Source: Dicyema japonicum (Eukaryota; Dicyemida; Rhombozoa; Dicyemidae). From it: a stretch of 64,000 bases of DNA. The stretch spans positions 248,001 to 312,000 of the forward strand of contig RDEW01000017.1 of NCBI GenBank assembly GCA_011109175.1, written 5' to 3'. How positions within the stretch are numbered: position 1 is the stretch's first letter; every line of letters begins with the position of its first letter. The notes beneath the pieces are model-generated. The model saw nothing but the letters and a program-made list of their open reading frames with translations. It was not told the DNA's origin and searched no databases. Shown here one piece after another: positions 11,001 to 22,938 of this stretch. The position numbers were made by a program, and so were the translations under genes.

Positions 11001-13000
11001 TATGATTTTCACAATCATTAGGTCAGTTTAGCCTGATTGATGAAATAATAAGAACTAACCACCAAACTCATCCTCTCTGTCGAAATCTGAGGGATGGGAA
11101 TTGGCTGATGAATCATACTGTTGATCGTCTCTTTAATTTGGGGTTCAAATCAGTATGTGCTTTTGTTTATGTAGGTTGGAACGTGGCTGAGTCGTATTGT
11201 TGACATGATCGGAAAGCTCCCCAGGTCGGCAGTCCCTCCCAAGTACTTCTACGTTATTTCTGGTCTCCACAGCCTCCTTACTAAACGTTGTGAACGACTT
11301 TTATCGTATTTTTATGATACTTTAAGATAAAGTCAGAATTCTTACGTAAGAGAAGGGACCTTAATGAGAATGCTCAAATTAGGGTCAGTGGTCTTGTTTG
11401 GAGAAGTAGAAGGGGCGAGTCTTCCCCCAGTCGCTGTTGAATTGTCGAACAAGGCCAGTTTGGCTGCTGGTTGTCTAAAATTCGAATTAAAGGTCTCCCA
11501 CACTTTTCACATGGAGTATTCCGAAATTGGGGAAGGGATACGTTTATATCCCTCCGAGGATTGCTTCTCTTGACTGGTCGGTTTGAAGAGGCAAGGTATT
11601 TTGTCACATGGCAATTTTAGAGTCACTATTCTGGGATTTGCTGGGACTCTCTTCCATGGATTGATTCCAAATTTATTGGGAGAAGGGGTCTGCTCTCGAT
11701 ACAATGCACGTGACGCGGTGTGGTTTTGGCTGCAGTCCATCAAAGATTACGTTACCATGAGAGGAAAGCTAGGGGTGGAGATCCTCAATGATCCAGTGCT
11801 TAGAATATGTCCCAAAGGTGTGGAAAGTGCTTCTCCCAAAGTAATTGTCGGGTAAATCTTTCAGATTCAACCCCTCTGTGATGTCATGCAGGAAGCACTC
11901 GTAGAACATTTTGTTGGAATTTCTTTCCGTGAGATAAACGCAGGATTCCACATTGATAATAATATGTCTGATGAAGGTTATGCTTTCACGTGAATTTTTC
12001 AGGATTCAATGTGACTGCTGGCGTGTCGTATGAAAATGGATTCATATACGGAGGGAATTTGCACAATTGTGGTACTTGGATGGATAAGATGGGCTCGTGT
12101 GAGGCTTCTGGGAACAAAGGGATTCCTGCTAGTCCTCGGTATTTTAATTGTCATATTTAAAGCGATGGATCCGCCATTGAATTAGTTGGGCTTTGTTATT
12201 CTGTGGTTAACTGGTTGGCGAAGCTTCATGAACAAGGGATCTATCCCTATAAAGGAGTTGAACAAAAATCTGATAATGGCTCTCCTCTTTCCTGGACTTG
12301 GTCTTATTGGGCTCAAATTATTTCTGAAAATTTCGAAAAATCTTTTTACATCCCTACTGAGTCCCCGGCTGTTTCTCCCTACGTGTTCAGACGGGGAATT
12401 TATAAGGATTGTCTTGGAAGCAGTCAGTCATGGCCCGACTACCAGCTGAGGCCTAACTTTTGTCTCGCCATGGTGTACGCTCCTGAGTTATTCGACGTTT
12501 CGCATGCCTGGGGAGCTCTCAGATTGGCAGAGGACATTTTGTTAGGTCCCTTAGGGATGAAAACTCTTGATCCGGGGTTTTTTTGATTACTATGTTAGAG
12601 ATTGGAACTATAACGGGACCTATACGGGTGATGTGGTCAGTGATCCAAAGTTGTCGTGTGGATTCAACTACCATCAGGGACCAGTTTGTTATTGGGTAAT
12701 TCAATTTAGGAGTGGATTTGGATATGTGGAATATTTTTGAGGGCAAAGTGGATCTTTTCTAAAAGGATGGATTTTGAGTGTCCTGTGACTTCGGAATCAA
12801 CACGTGCTAGTATAAACAAATATGTTATGAACCATTATAATGCCATAAAAGAATCTGAATGGCGAGGATTGGATGAACTTACGAATGAGAATGGAGCTGT
12901 AGTTTTAATGCTTATTTACTAGCACTGTTATGCCAGTTGTCGTATCCAAACATGGAGTATGGCTACTTTTGTTGAACTGTTACACGATCTTAACGAATAA
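8059..13000 (+). CDS. AGL: Glycogen debranching enzyme, micro-intron gene
   Basis: Bifunctional 4-alpha-glucanotransferase / amylo-alpha-1,6-glucosidase that removes branch points during cytosolic glycogen breakdown. Homology to animal AGL runs over almost the whole protein: glucanotransferase motifs [19 protein letters not shown]-type (here [15 protein letters not shown]) and [11 protein letters not shown]; then the glucosidase half with [50 protein letters not shown] and [12 protein letters not shown], ending shortly after TNENGAHCYASC. I could place over 20 GT-AG introns of 22-28 nt by frame and homology, for example 8312-8336, 8484-8508, 8764-8790, 8933-8958, 9375-9399, 9540-9565, 9878-9903 and 10068-10092. 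The first exons (8059-8300) are the least certain. Near 10,690 an A-run may hide a 1-nt indel or an unplaced intron. Catalytic regions look complete, so the gene is probably functional. Confidence 0.97.
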
Positions 13001-13694
13001 ATGCAAGTGACAGACAACTCATAATATTTCTAATAAAACTGTGTTTTTTATACTAGTTAAGGGGAGATTAGTATTTCCTACTTAGATCATAAGGAGCGAA
13101 GGCATTATCCGCTGCATTAAAGGCGGACAGGTTTCTCGATTTGTACACTTACGGGACGATTAGTATCAGGGGAGCTGGAACAATAAGAAGGAATCTTTGT
13201 TTTTTCTCAAGACTCTGGGACATCTGGTCACGGTAAGGTGATATGATGTCTGCGAAACTCATTGTTCTACAGTTAATGGTGATTTTGCGGTTAAGAATTT
13301 CTTTACATAACCTCAGGGATACACGGATAAGGAAGATAAACAAAGTAGTTAAGTGATCCCGGTTTCCCTTATTGCCCTTGTCACTTTCATCATGTGCTCA
13401 TCGGGGGATCCCACCGATTCCCAAAAATGTCTGCGCTTGTATCTACACAGAAGCCAATGGGGACGAATGCATGAAAAGGACCAACCATTTCCGATCGTGG
13501 CACATGGACGATGATAGTGGATTTCCAGGTTCTTGGTAGAACTGGAAGAATCCGAAGCCATTTCTTCGTATCGACGATTCCGACATAAGAATGTTGAGGT
13601 CCTTCAACCCTGTCCACGACTTAACAATTATCGAAACTTAAAAATACGAAATTACAAAATAACATAAAAATAAATTAAATAAATAATAAATTCT
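13001..13694 (-). CDS. Unassigned coding-looking segment, approximate bounds
   Basis: Between AGL and the LRRIQ3-like gene, the minus strand has open frames at 13,390-13,617, 13,349-13,561 and 13,149-13,343 with ordinary amino-acid composition (for example GPFHAFVPIGFCVD and SFADIISPYRDQMS). They could be exons of one short gene split by micro-introns and divergent from the LRRIQ3-like gene. I do not recognise a family, and I could not find a consistent set of introns, so this may also be noncoding. Confidence 0.25.
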
Positions 13695-15250
13695 ATGGAG
13701 ACAACCTCCGAGGGATGTGAACTAATAAAATCTTCATTATGCTTAAAGTCATTGAAAAACATACAACTATTCGACGCCATCAAAATTTGTATTTTGTCCT
13801 CAAATCAAATCGGAAATATTCGACCGCTGAAAAATTGTCCCAGTCTTTTCATTCTTGACCTCAGCAATAACATGGTTAGTGAATCACATCAATCCAGATT
13901 GAGGATCTCCCGGATTCTGATTTTTGGTGTGTTTTCGAAAATCTCAAAATTCTCTATTTGCACGGCAACCCGATTAGCACCTATAAAGCGGTCCACATCC
14001 TAGGCCAAGGAATGACCTCCCTTGAAGTTCTCACGCTTTATGACACTCCTCTTTACTTTCTGCACCGCTATAGAAAAATGACTGTCAATTCAATCAAAAG
14101 TCTCAAGGCTTTAGACAGACACGTGATTGCTGATGACGAAATTATAGAAAATTTCGAGGTGCCCTCCAAGTTTTCAGCCCTCAATGATAACCTGAGCGCG
14201 TGTTTGTATGTCAACCACAAAGTTGTCTTTAAAGTCATCTTCAGAAAGTGAAGGGAGAGAGTTTGATGAAGGAATACAAGGGGATTTTGCAGAATGTGAA
14301 CAGAATACTTTCAAAATTCTCCCCCGTCTACATAGTTCAGAGGACATTAAGGGGATATTTTGCAAGAAATAAGGTTCTCAAGGAAAAAAACTTTATTTAC
14401 ACCAAAAGAGTAAGCTAAGGTAAAAACGAATAGAAAATCGTCGAGATCCCCCAAAACGGCACTTTAGAAGAGAAGATTTACCCACTGACATTTTCATAGT
14501 TCCAATTCCTTTGACTTTACAGAATATTTCGAATCTTTCCAAAAGTGTGGAAGGGTCCGACAGACCTATAGAACTACTCAAAGATTTGAGACAAATGGTC
14601 GAGGACGCAAAGGGTGGGAAGGAAATGATCCCACTCGTGAAAGAGGAGGATGCAAAGTTGAAGTACTCCGAAATCGTCTCAAAGGAGGTTGTTCATTAAC
14701 TGAATTTCTAGAAATTAAAGGTTGCCAATTATGCGAGGGAAACTCACCAAAAAATCCATAAATTTATTGAAAACAAAAATACAATCAAAAAATCGTTAAA
14801 GAACCGTTCATCTAGGAAACTAAACAATAACATTGTCAAATCGATATACAGAACCTTGTCGGCAAATGAGATCTCTAGGACAACTGCTGTAAAAGTATTG
14901 ACCTGGAGGTTACCCCATAGTTTCTGAAGGATGACAAAAATAAACTCAAATTATTTAAAAATTATAGACTCCACAAGAATCAATTAGAATGGACGCAAAA
15001 TGCCGCTCTTAATTTAAAAAAGGATGAAGCATTCAGGTAATTCAGTTAATTCGCATTAGGAATTCGAATTCAATCGGGAATCAACGAAGACATAATAAAA
15101 GAACAAAAGTGCCAGAGAATCAGAGCGAACACGTGTTATGTTAAGGAAGAATTCGTCAAAAGGCAAAAAACTTATAAATCGAGAATTAACCGCTTCATAA
15201 CAGACCAATTTATTAATCAATGTAATAGCTTAAACAAAATTTTTAATTAA
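13695..15250 (+). CDS. LRRIQ3: Leucine-rich repeat and IQ domain protein, LRRIQ3-like
   Basis: The N-terminal exons encode LRR units (SSNQIGNIRPLKNCPSL, LDLSNNM, LKILYLHGNPI, LEVLTLYDTPL), then the LRR-cap block YRKMTVNSIKSLKALDRHVI with ADDEII, and then an IQ-like segment VYIVQRTLRGYFARNK at about 14,310-14,370. This order matches animal LRRIQ3, a calmodulin-binding protein of ciliated and sperm cells. Introns: 23 nt after LSNNM and about 35 nt before KVKGESLMKEYKGIL; further micro-introns near 14,416-14,440, 14,497-14,520 and 15,037-15,059 are plausible. The last exons are Lys/Glu/Gln-rich, and I could not make the 15,037 junction keep the frame without a longer intron or an indel. The stop at 15,250 is just before a LINE fragment. 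Confidence 0.88.
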
Positions 15251-15252
15251 TT

Positions 15253-15760
15253 TATTATTATCCCACTTTATTTAACAAACAATAAAAAAGTTAATATATT
15301 TAATAATCAACAACCTTCCTCGCCTGCCTGTTCGCCAGCCTCCTCAGGCATGTTCGATTCTGGTTGCAGAAACAACTCCGAGAGCGCCTTGTCCAATTGA
15401 ACCCTCTGCCCATATGGCATCTCAGGGCTCTGCCTCCTATACTTCGATGTCAGGCTCTCTTTGGTCCGCTTTAACACTGTGGACTGTAGATAGGCATGGA
15501 GCTTCCTATCTACCCCCAACTGCTTCAGATAACCCTTGTGGTACTTTGTTGCAATTCCTTCCCACGTCATTACTATAGGAATAACGAGGACCTTGCATCC
15601 AAGCATCTGCCCCATCTCGTTTGCAAGAAAGTCATACTTCCTTTTTTTTCTCCACCTCCACAGTCTGCAAACGGTCTTGAGACGTGATGCCAACTTCTAT
15701 GATGAGGACTTGGCCAGACTCCTTATCGTGTACCACAATGAATTAATTTATTAAATATTT
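15253..15760 (-). mobile_element. LINE 3' fragment with restriction-like endonuclease domain
   Basis: A minus-strand frame (15,307-15,693, extended to about 15,745 across a frameshift) encodes HDKESGQVLIIEVGITSQDR, EKKRKYDFLANEMG and CKVLVIPIVMTWEG. The E-V...K...Y pattern after a beta strand fits the C-terminal restriction-like endonuclease of R2/R4/NeSL-type LINEs, which cleaves the target DNA. The copy is 5' truncated; RT is missing. Its 3' end matches 5186-5335. It is inserted right at the 3' end of the LRRIQ3-like gene. Confidence 0.75.
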
Positions 15761-15824
15761 ATTATTTTTTAATTTCGCGAAAATAGATCATTTATCCAAT
15801 TTTTTAATAATTTTTAAAATTTTT

Positions 15825-16120
15825 GACGAGGTAGCATAGCGGTTAGTCCTGTCGCTCGAATCGTGATTAGCTGTGAGTTTGATTCCTACACCGCTCCCTT
15901 GAGAATTCTCAGATTGGCAAAAAATATATCTGGTAGAAGAGATGCGGTCTACTCTATGCCTTTTTCAGATCCTCGTTAGTTGATCCAGGATATGTGCAGA
16001 GCCGATATCCAAAAAGGATCACCTTCTTTACTCTAGTAGGAGGTTTCCATAATTGCGTATATGAACAGACGTGATGCTTGGAAAGAGGTACTTCATTTTG
16101 ATACGGTTTCTTTTCATATG
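15825..16120 (+). repeat. tRNA-derived SINE, family B with its tRNA-like head
   Basis: The head has an A-box-like GGTAGCATAGCGGTTAG and, about 40 bases on, a B-box-like GAGTTTGATTCC. The body then contains AAAAAGGATCACCTTCTTTA and AGTAGGAGGTTTCCATAATTG, degenerate versions of the family B core. The 30,283 copy shows the same head-body link. Confidence 0.65.
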
Positions 16121-16559
16121 TTCCGGGAGATGAAAATTTCAAAAAACAAACAAGAACTAATCGACCTCTTTTAATCACTCGCCATTTTCACGGTCAGTTT
16201 CCACGTTGCTAACCCTGGCTCCGAATCCTCCAAAGAAATATGAGCACCACCTGGGACAAGTGGATCATGCTATTAAACAAGGGGAGTAAAGGAACAGAGA
16301 AAACTAATATCACAGAGTCTGGTTGAATTATTAAGGTTTCTTAATCTCCCGCTAAATTTCCGTCGATGAAAACTCGCTAAATCTGAGAAGCCAAAATTTA
16401 ACGGAAACGAATACCCCAAACAGCTCGACCAACACGTGGTTAAAAATAATTTAAACCAGCTGGTGACAGTGTTATAGCTGATGTTCGATTCACCAGGATC
16501 CTTTGAGGCTCTCGGTCGGTACCTCAACTTAGACTTAAGAAGAAATATTTTAACTTTTG

Positions 16560-16760
16560 TGAGACGTTTGTAACGTTCGGCCCACCAATATAGAATTCAC
16601 AGAAACAACCAACCGACTCCCAGGAACACGGATGAGTGAACCCAGAATGGCTCGATGGCCTTCCAAAACGTTGGCGTTGCAATCCTGAGGGCTAACTCTC
16701 AATATGATCTGTGCCCTTGCACAAATAATCAGCCATTAAAAATCTCCAAATAATAATATA
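16560..16760 (+). repeat. Dispersed repeat family F
   Basis: The block from ATGAGTGAACCCAGAATGGC through CTCCAAAAC/CTTCCAAAACGTTGG to GAGGGCTAACTC matches 37,680-37,890 (ATGAACCTAGAATGAC, CTCCAAAACATTGGGC, GAGAGGTAACTCC). No coding content identified. Confidence 0.6.
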
Positions 16761-18711
16761 ACGTGACAAGAAACTATTTTTCTTTTTTCCAAAAATAAGC
16801 ATACGCACTTCCCACGTGAGACAATGCACACTAAATTGAATCATTAAGTGTTACTTCCTAAAATCAAATATTTTCTCCGATGAATACTTTCTTATAGAAT
16901 TTGGGACATTCCGTAGGGAAGAATTGTTGATACAGTTTTTAATAGCCAAACTTTGAAGGTTCATTGCTCCACATATTATCTTTTTGCCTCCTTTTACGAT
17001 ATATTTGATGTTGCTCATACACACAACAATAAATACGTTTAAATTTATTTTAATAATTATTTAAAAAAATTATTTCAATTAATAAATTTGTTGAAAATGC
17101 ATTGATTTTTTGAATTTCGATCTCCGCTGAATCAATTCATTATACCGGCCAATTCTTCACATCGTCGATACTTTACTCACGGAAGCTACGATCCGTAGAT
17201 GCGAAGCCGGACTCCTCTGCTTTTGTGAGGTCGTCGGCCCAAGTTCTCTTTCATAATTGACTTACTGAGAAGTGGTGCTTTGAGAGCAGAGGTGTGTACG
17301 ATGGAGGACCACACACGTAAGATGACGCTGCTAATTGAGGAACTAAGAAACTGTTTGACTATACTCGTTTTTCTCAGTGAGTTTGGGCTTCTAAATGAAT
17401 AAATAAATATCAAGCTGATGACATAGCTATGGGGCATTAGGGCAGCATAGCTCTAATACTTTTAATGCATTCATCTCCTTAAGATGTCCGTAACCGTAAC
17501 CCCTCGTTCCCCTTTTATACTCAGGTGACATCAGATACAAGAACTGTCGAAAATAAGGAATTATCGGATGTCTGTGTTTGGATAACTTTTGGATTTAACT
17601 TTAAGGTTACGGAGACTTGAAAGATTCCTTTTACTTATTTTGGAGTTATTGGCTGTAATTTATTCCAATTGCTAAAATCTTGGATTGAAACTACTGTTTT
17701 AGTAAGTAAAAAGACCTCAACACATGATGATGTATACGAGGACTTCAATGTTGTAAGCAACGACCATTTATAAAAGATCAATTTTTGTAAACTTTATAAA
17801 ATTACCCGCTATTTCCACGGAAGAGCAATTGTCCTTCTAAATGCAACTAAAGAGTGAAGCTGACCACGACAAAAGAAGAGTGACCCGTCTCCTGGTCGTA
17901 TAGAAGGCTGAAAAGGCATACGACAAGGTCAATCATCTAATCTGTGGTGTCATATAAGAGTTCTTTTCTGGGTGGCTGCAATCCTAACAGAATTGTTCCA
18001 AGAGATAAAAGACTCCATGATGCGCATCTGCAGGAAATCGGGACAAGTCGCTTTGAGGATGACTGAGTGGGCTAGTGGTGAATGGATCTACGTAAAAATA
18101 CTGAGCTACTTGGTTCTTTATTTATTAACCCCAATCCTAGGAAGGAACCAAAAGAGAACGTATGCTTTGCCAACCAAATCCATTCTCCAATAGGCTTCGC
18201 TTCTGAGGAAAGGTGTGAGAGTAGATCCGCCCTCTTCCATTTTCATCACAAGACCTACCGTCGCAGATATCACTTCATTCTTAGGCGTATTCCAAAATGA
18301 GTTGGTAAGGAAGAAAGTAGGAAAATCCCTTGCAACAACCGTGTCGTGACAAAAGAATTCGTCACCTAACAGGTGGGATCAAGTTGGCGAGAATTGACCT
18401 AAGCTTAAAAGTCCATCTAACAGATTCGAACCAGTCAAGAAATGGTTCTTTGTCAATTTTATTTATGAAATTAAGGATTCCTAAATCAGAAAAAAATATA
18501 TTAATTAAAATAATAATAAATAAAATAATAATTTTAAATAATATATTGTTTTGTTTGTCTTGGTGTTGTGTGAGTATTTAAGTTACACAAAATTAGTCCT
18601 TAAGTTTACAACATAGAATAGCAATTCGGAAGAAATAAATACTAAATAAGTAGCCATTAAAATCACTATCCCATAGATGTCACCACCTAATTTGCTTATA
18701 TCAGTAAATAA
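16761..18711. other. Intergenic; possible decayed RT fragment
   Basis: No gene is recognisable. Around 17,905-17,960 a plus-strand run reads AEKAYDKVNH, which resembles LINE RT motif A, and nearby frames could be RT debris, but there is no second motif to support it. The remainder is AT-rich. Confidence 0.4.
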
Positions 18712-19580
18712 AATGAAAATTGAGCTTGAAAAGCAACTTGACCGAGAATCTCTAGAGGAGGACGTCGTTTTTAATTTTTTGAAAAAAACTCGAAGAAATG
18801 AAACTCGGCATAGACGCGCTTTATGTAGTCTCATATATTTAGTTTAGAAAACAAAAAATCGGCTTGACCATCAATGCCATCCGAAAAAAGACGCTCAGTC
18901 CCTATTTGTCATCCCTGGCCAAGTCCCTTATCGTTAAATGGAAGAAGAGCATTGAATCAGGTACTCAAAATTTGCCATTTTAGGCAATTCATTGAAAACT
19001 AAATCCGAGGTTGATGCTAAACGTGGATCCCACACTGAAGATCCCGTTAGAGTGAAATGCAGGTCAATGCTGTCTGAGGCTCTGCGAACTGGAATGAGTC
19101 CTGATTTGGGGGTTTCAACTGAGAACACAGCTGCCCTTATCGAAGACCAAATATTCCTGAATATGAAGTCCACGACTGACGGGAGTTACAAGAATCGCAT
19201 AAGAAGTCGAATAATGAATCTAAAGGATCAGAATAATCCGCTACTTCGCCAGAAAGTCCTTTCCGGTGAAATTTCTCCGGCAGAATTCTCCACGATGAGC
19301 ACCACGGTTGAGAGTTTGAGATATTTTAGGACATGGCTAACGGAGAGTTGAAATCTCTGAGGATGAAACTGTCAAAGGAAGCTATAGATGCCTCCCAACT
19401 GAGCATGACGACTGGGACTCGATCCACACTGATTAAGTGTGGAAGTGTAAAGGACACGACGTGCTGTACACTGAATTGCAAATACTACGCTCCGATGAGC
19501 CGATGACCATAATGTGTTACTGTAACGTTTGTGGATCACGTTGGCAGGTTGGTTATTTGCTATATTTTTAGATTACATAG
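18712..19580 (+). CDS. TCEA1: Transcription elongation factor S-II (TFIIS), possibly disrupted
   Basis: TFIIS binds stalled RNA polymerase II and stimulates cleavage of backtracked RNA. Domain I is seen as LTINAIRKK...SLAKSLIVKWKKSI, domain II as DPVRVKCRSMLSEAL...YKNRIRSRIMNLKDQNNPLLR...VLSGEISP, and the C-terminal zinc ribbon as ILRSDEPMTIMCYCNVCGSRW with the invariant Asp-Glu of the catalytic loop. Introns of 23-24 nt lie at 18,825-18,847, 18,961-18,983, 19,307-19,329 and 19,548-19,571. Three single-base problems break the frame: one A too many in A7 at 18,782-18,788, one too many in A6 at 18,853-18,858, and one base missing between the first two zinc cysteines (19,441-19,448). These are either assembly indels or signs of a pseudogene. 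The last exon codes only Ile-Thr before the stop. Confidence 0.93.
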
Positions 19581-19654
19581 TTGATATATTTATTAATTTT
19601 TTGATCTAAGATGTGTTGATTTTTAGCTATTAATTTATTTTAAGTACTTTTATT

Positions 19655-20125
19655 AGCTGAGTAGTTTAGTGGTTAGGAAGACTTGTGGGAGTTATTTGAA
19701 GGTATTTTTACTAGTAACCATGTGAACTGGATACATCACTCTCTGATTACATAAATCATATGACTTTAAGACAATTTCTGGTCGAGGGACATGAACTTTG
19801 TGGACTTTTGCTTTTGAATCCTTAGTTCAGTCATATCACATGGTTCCGGGTTCGAACCTCGCTGCTGTACATTCCGGCTGAAGGATCCACACATCTACGA
19901 TGCTTTGGGTATGATAAGTGACGCTGTCGTCGCTGAATATTTCACTCCAGAACCAAATCATCTACAAAGGGACTCAAGGTAAGGAACATTTCTTGGTTCC
20001 TTCTTCCCTTCCAACGATTAGTTAGTGTAGTGTTCTTTACTCTAATAAAGTGCGTGTCCTGGTTATGAGGAGCTATAAATATTATGTCTCCCGTGAAAGG
20101 GCTGTTATTATCATAATTCCTGTTA
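19655..20125 (+). repeat. tRNA-derived SINE family C, plus-strand copy
   Basis: A-box-like GAGTAGTTTAGTGGTTAGG at 19,659 and B-box-like CCGGGTTCGAACCTCGCTGC at 19,846 are further apart than in the other copies, so about 120 bases are inserted in the head. The body has CATCTACGATGC, TTCTTTACT and the 3' block GGAGCTATAAATATTATGTC ending in TTATTATCATAA, also found at the 3' end of the 22.6 kb copy. Confidence 0.75.
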
Positions 20126-20210
20126 ACTAAAGACTTCTTTCACTAAAATACCGACTCTATGACTTGACATCTCTATGTTGATCTTTATTATTATTTATCA
20201 ATATTTATAG

Positions 20211-20702
20211 TTATATTTTCCATCTTCCTCTGTCGAATGCGAGTGATCTCAATTCGTTCGTCCCCGTCTTTAGATTTTTTCTCACACGATTTAAGTCTTT
20301 GTTTAAGGTAGTCGGAAGCGTCGATCTAGGTCGTCTACAGAAGGGTTTGTCGCAACTGTCAAAGTAATCTTCCATTGCTTTGTTAGCGGGTGCTTCCGGG
20401 TTCATTCTTAGTACATGCCCAAATAGCCTCCACCGGGCATCTATCACATCTTTGCTGATGTATGAACACATACATTTGTTGTAGATACCAGTGGTCGATA
20501 TTCTATGTGGCCACTCCATTCCGAGTAAGCTTCTTAGTTGCCTTCTATGGAACGAATCCAGTTTCGATAGTTTGTTGAAGGAACTTCCCCAGGTCCCAGC
20601 GTTGTACAGTAGGATCGGTTTCATAAATGCGTTGTAAAGCCTGCATCTGATGTCAATTCCAAGTCCTTTGGCTCTTTGCCATCTTTTCCTCAGTTTAGCC
20701 AT
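20211..20702 (-). pseudogene. LINE ORF2 C-terminal region, open 163-codon frame
   Basis: This is the part downstream of the RT: RLYNAFMKPILLYNAGTWG, FHRRQLRSLLGMEWPHRI and the GHVLRMNPE block, which is the typical thumb/connector region after RT in this LINE type. It has no start of its own and belongs to the broken ORF2 of the element. Confidence 0.85.
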
Positions 20703-22607
20703 TGCCGCATTTGCCAGTGTTTTCCTCCTTAGAACATCTTCAGCGTCTCCTAGTAGAGAGCCGAGCTTATTAGTGCATCTCCATTTTTCATGAGTAATAT
20801 CGTCTTCTTATTTGATTTCCGTAATTTCAGTTTTGTTTACATTTACGCTTAGAAACCAATTCTCAAGCTCCGCAGGTGAATTTTCTAGCAGGTGTTGGAG
20901 TGCGGTCACGTTCCGTGATACAAAATCCACATCATCCGCATAAGATGTCTCTTCTATGTCTCCTATATAGCATTAACGGAGGTCGCGGAGTGCAGATTCA
21001 AGGTATATGGTGAATAGTAAAGGAAGAGGGAATCACCCTGGGGTGTCGCAATCGTTGTTTTGAAACTACGGGAAGTTGCTCCTTCTGTCCTCACAGATAG
21101 TCTTGTGTTCGCAAGTAGTAGTCTGATTATCCTAACCGACGATTCATCCAATATTTGCTCAAGCACATTCATCAGTTTTCTGTCTGTTTATTGAGTCGAA
21201 AGCTTGGAGAGATCTATTCCCAACACGGTCGTTGCGCTCTTGAATCTTTAATTCGTCGCGCAGTGCCATCTGTGACTCCATACAATGTCTGACGTAGACC
21301 TCCCTTTTCGGAAGCCACTTTGACTTGCTAGGTATAGATCCGCCACACCTTTATCCGACTTAGTGCAATGTTTGCCAGAACCTTGCGTATTGAATTTAAA
21401 AGTATTATCGGGGGAGATTTTCTACTGGTCCTTTTGCTTTGTTCGGTTATTGTATGGGTATTACTAATCCATTTCCAAGTCCTAGATCGGTATTAGTTTC
21501 AAAAATGTCATTTATGGTTTTTGTAATTGTGTCGCTATGTTTTTTTTGCCCATATTTTAAGAGTTCAGGACTTATGTTGTCTGGCCCAACACTCTTGTTG
21601 TTCTTCAGTTTATTTAGCGCTAATTTCACCTTTTCCAGTGTGATTGGAATTTTTAGTGCCCTGGTTCTCCCTGGAAAGGGGGAAAGTCCTTATTTTCTGT
21701 ATTCAACAGTGTTTCAAAGTGTCGTGCAATCAATTCTGCTTTTTCTTCCGGGTTACCCACGAATTTTCCATCTTTTTCTTTGATGTGAAGGGCGTTTTGT
21801 CCCTTCTTTGTCCGCAGCAGCCAAAGCCGCAAACATCCTTGAATTGTCCTTTAGTATTCCACATCTTTTATTAGGGATGTAATAGTTTCTCTTCAGTGTT
21901 TTCTGTTCATCTTTTTGATTTTCCATTTTAGTTCCTTTTGTTGGAATTTGGGCTTTTTTTTACTCTCGTCTGACGTGTTTGCCGCTTTGAGCCGTAGCTC
22001 TCTGCAATGCTTTGCCATATCTGGCACGTTCGGGTGGTGATCCAATTTTAGGGCGTGATGATTTCGGACTCCAAGGCATATATCGGCCGACTTGGAGACT
22101 ACCTGCTTTGTTTGATCCCACAGAGTTCGTACTGATGATTCCGGTGCGGATCCTGTGGTCGCTCTCAGTTGTTGTCCCCAGTAGGAACGTGCATCATTTA
22201 GCAAGTGTTTATCAGACTTTTGGCAGATAATGAAGTCGATTTGATTATATATATTCACGTCTCCCCGACAGAGTTTTTTCTTTGTCCGTCCCATGTAGAC
22301 TTGTGGCGACCTGAGTATGTGAAGGCCGTGTTGCACAGGAATATGCTTTTTGGCTCCCAGAAGTTCACCAGAGAGTTTCCCGATGCATTTCTCCTTCCGC
22401 GCCCATGTCTTTTAATAGAGGATTCCTCGGTTTCCATTCGCATTCCGGTCTTTGCATTCATATCTCCCGCAACAAAGACAAGGGACGAGGACGAATTATT
22501 CGAGTATGTGCTTAATAGTTCTGAGTAGAATTCCTCGAGCTCACTGGGGTTCTTGATTACTCGTCCACAATGTGGTGTATAGATATTTATAACAGTTAAT
22601 AGAATCT

Positions 22608-22938
22608 TAATAATAATAATAATAAAGCCTTTTCACGAGAGCCATAGTATTTTATAGCTCCGCATAGGCAGGACACACACTTTATTTAAGTAAAGAACAG
22701 TTAATTTTAACTAATCGTAGAACCAAGGAATGATCTTCACTTCTTTTTTTCTTTTTCTTGTGTGAGTGTCCTTTCTAGACAATCCAGTTCCGCAGTGAGT
22801 ATTCACTGATGACGGCGTCACTCGTCAAACCATTTCTGCATCGTAGATGCGTGGAACCTTCCACCAGGTGAACAGCAGCGAGATTCGAACCCGTAGCCTA
22901 AGCCACTTAAGCCCGACACCTAACCACTAAGCCGAAAA
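22608..22938 (-). repeat. tRNA-derived SINE family C inserted in a LINE
   Basis: On the minus strand it reads A-box-like GGCTTAGTGGTTAGGTG, B-box-like ACGGGTTCGAATC, then CATCTACGATGC, GACGCCGTCATCAGTG, TTCTTTACTTAAATAAAG and a 3' tail of (TTA/TAA) units at 22,608-22,627. It is the most complete copy and interrupts the endonuclease region of the 20.2-23.25 kb LINE. Confidence 0.85.

Noticed and set aside
17905-17960. RT-like AEKAYDKVNH segment
   Set aside because: A single motif with nearby stops; not enough to call an element.
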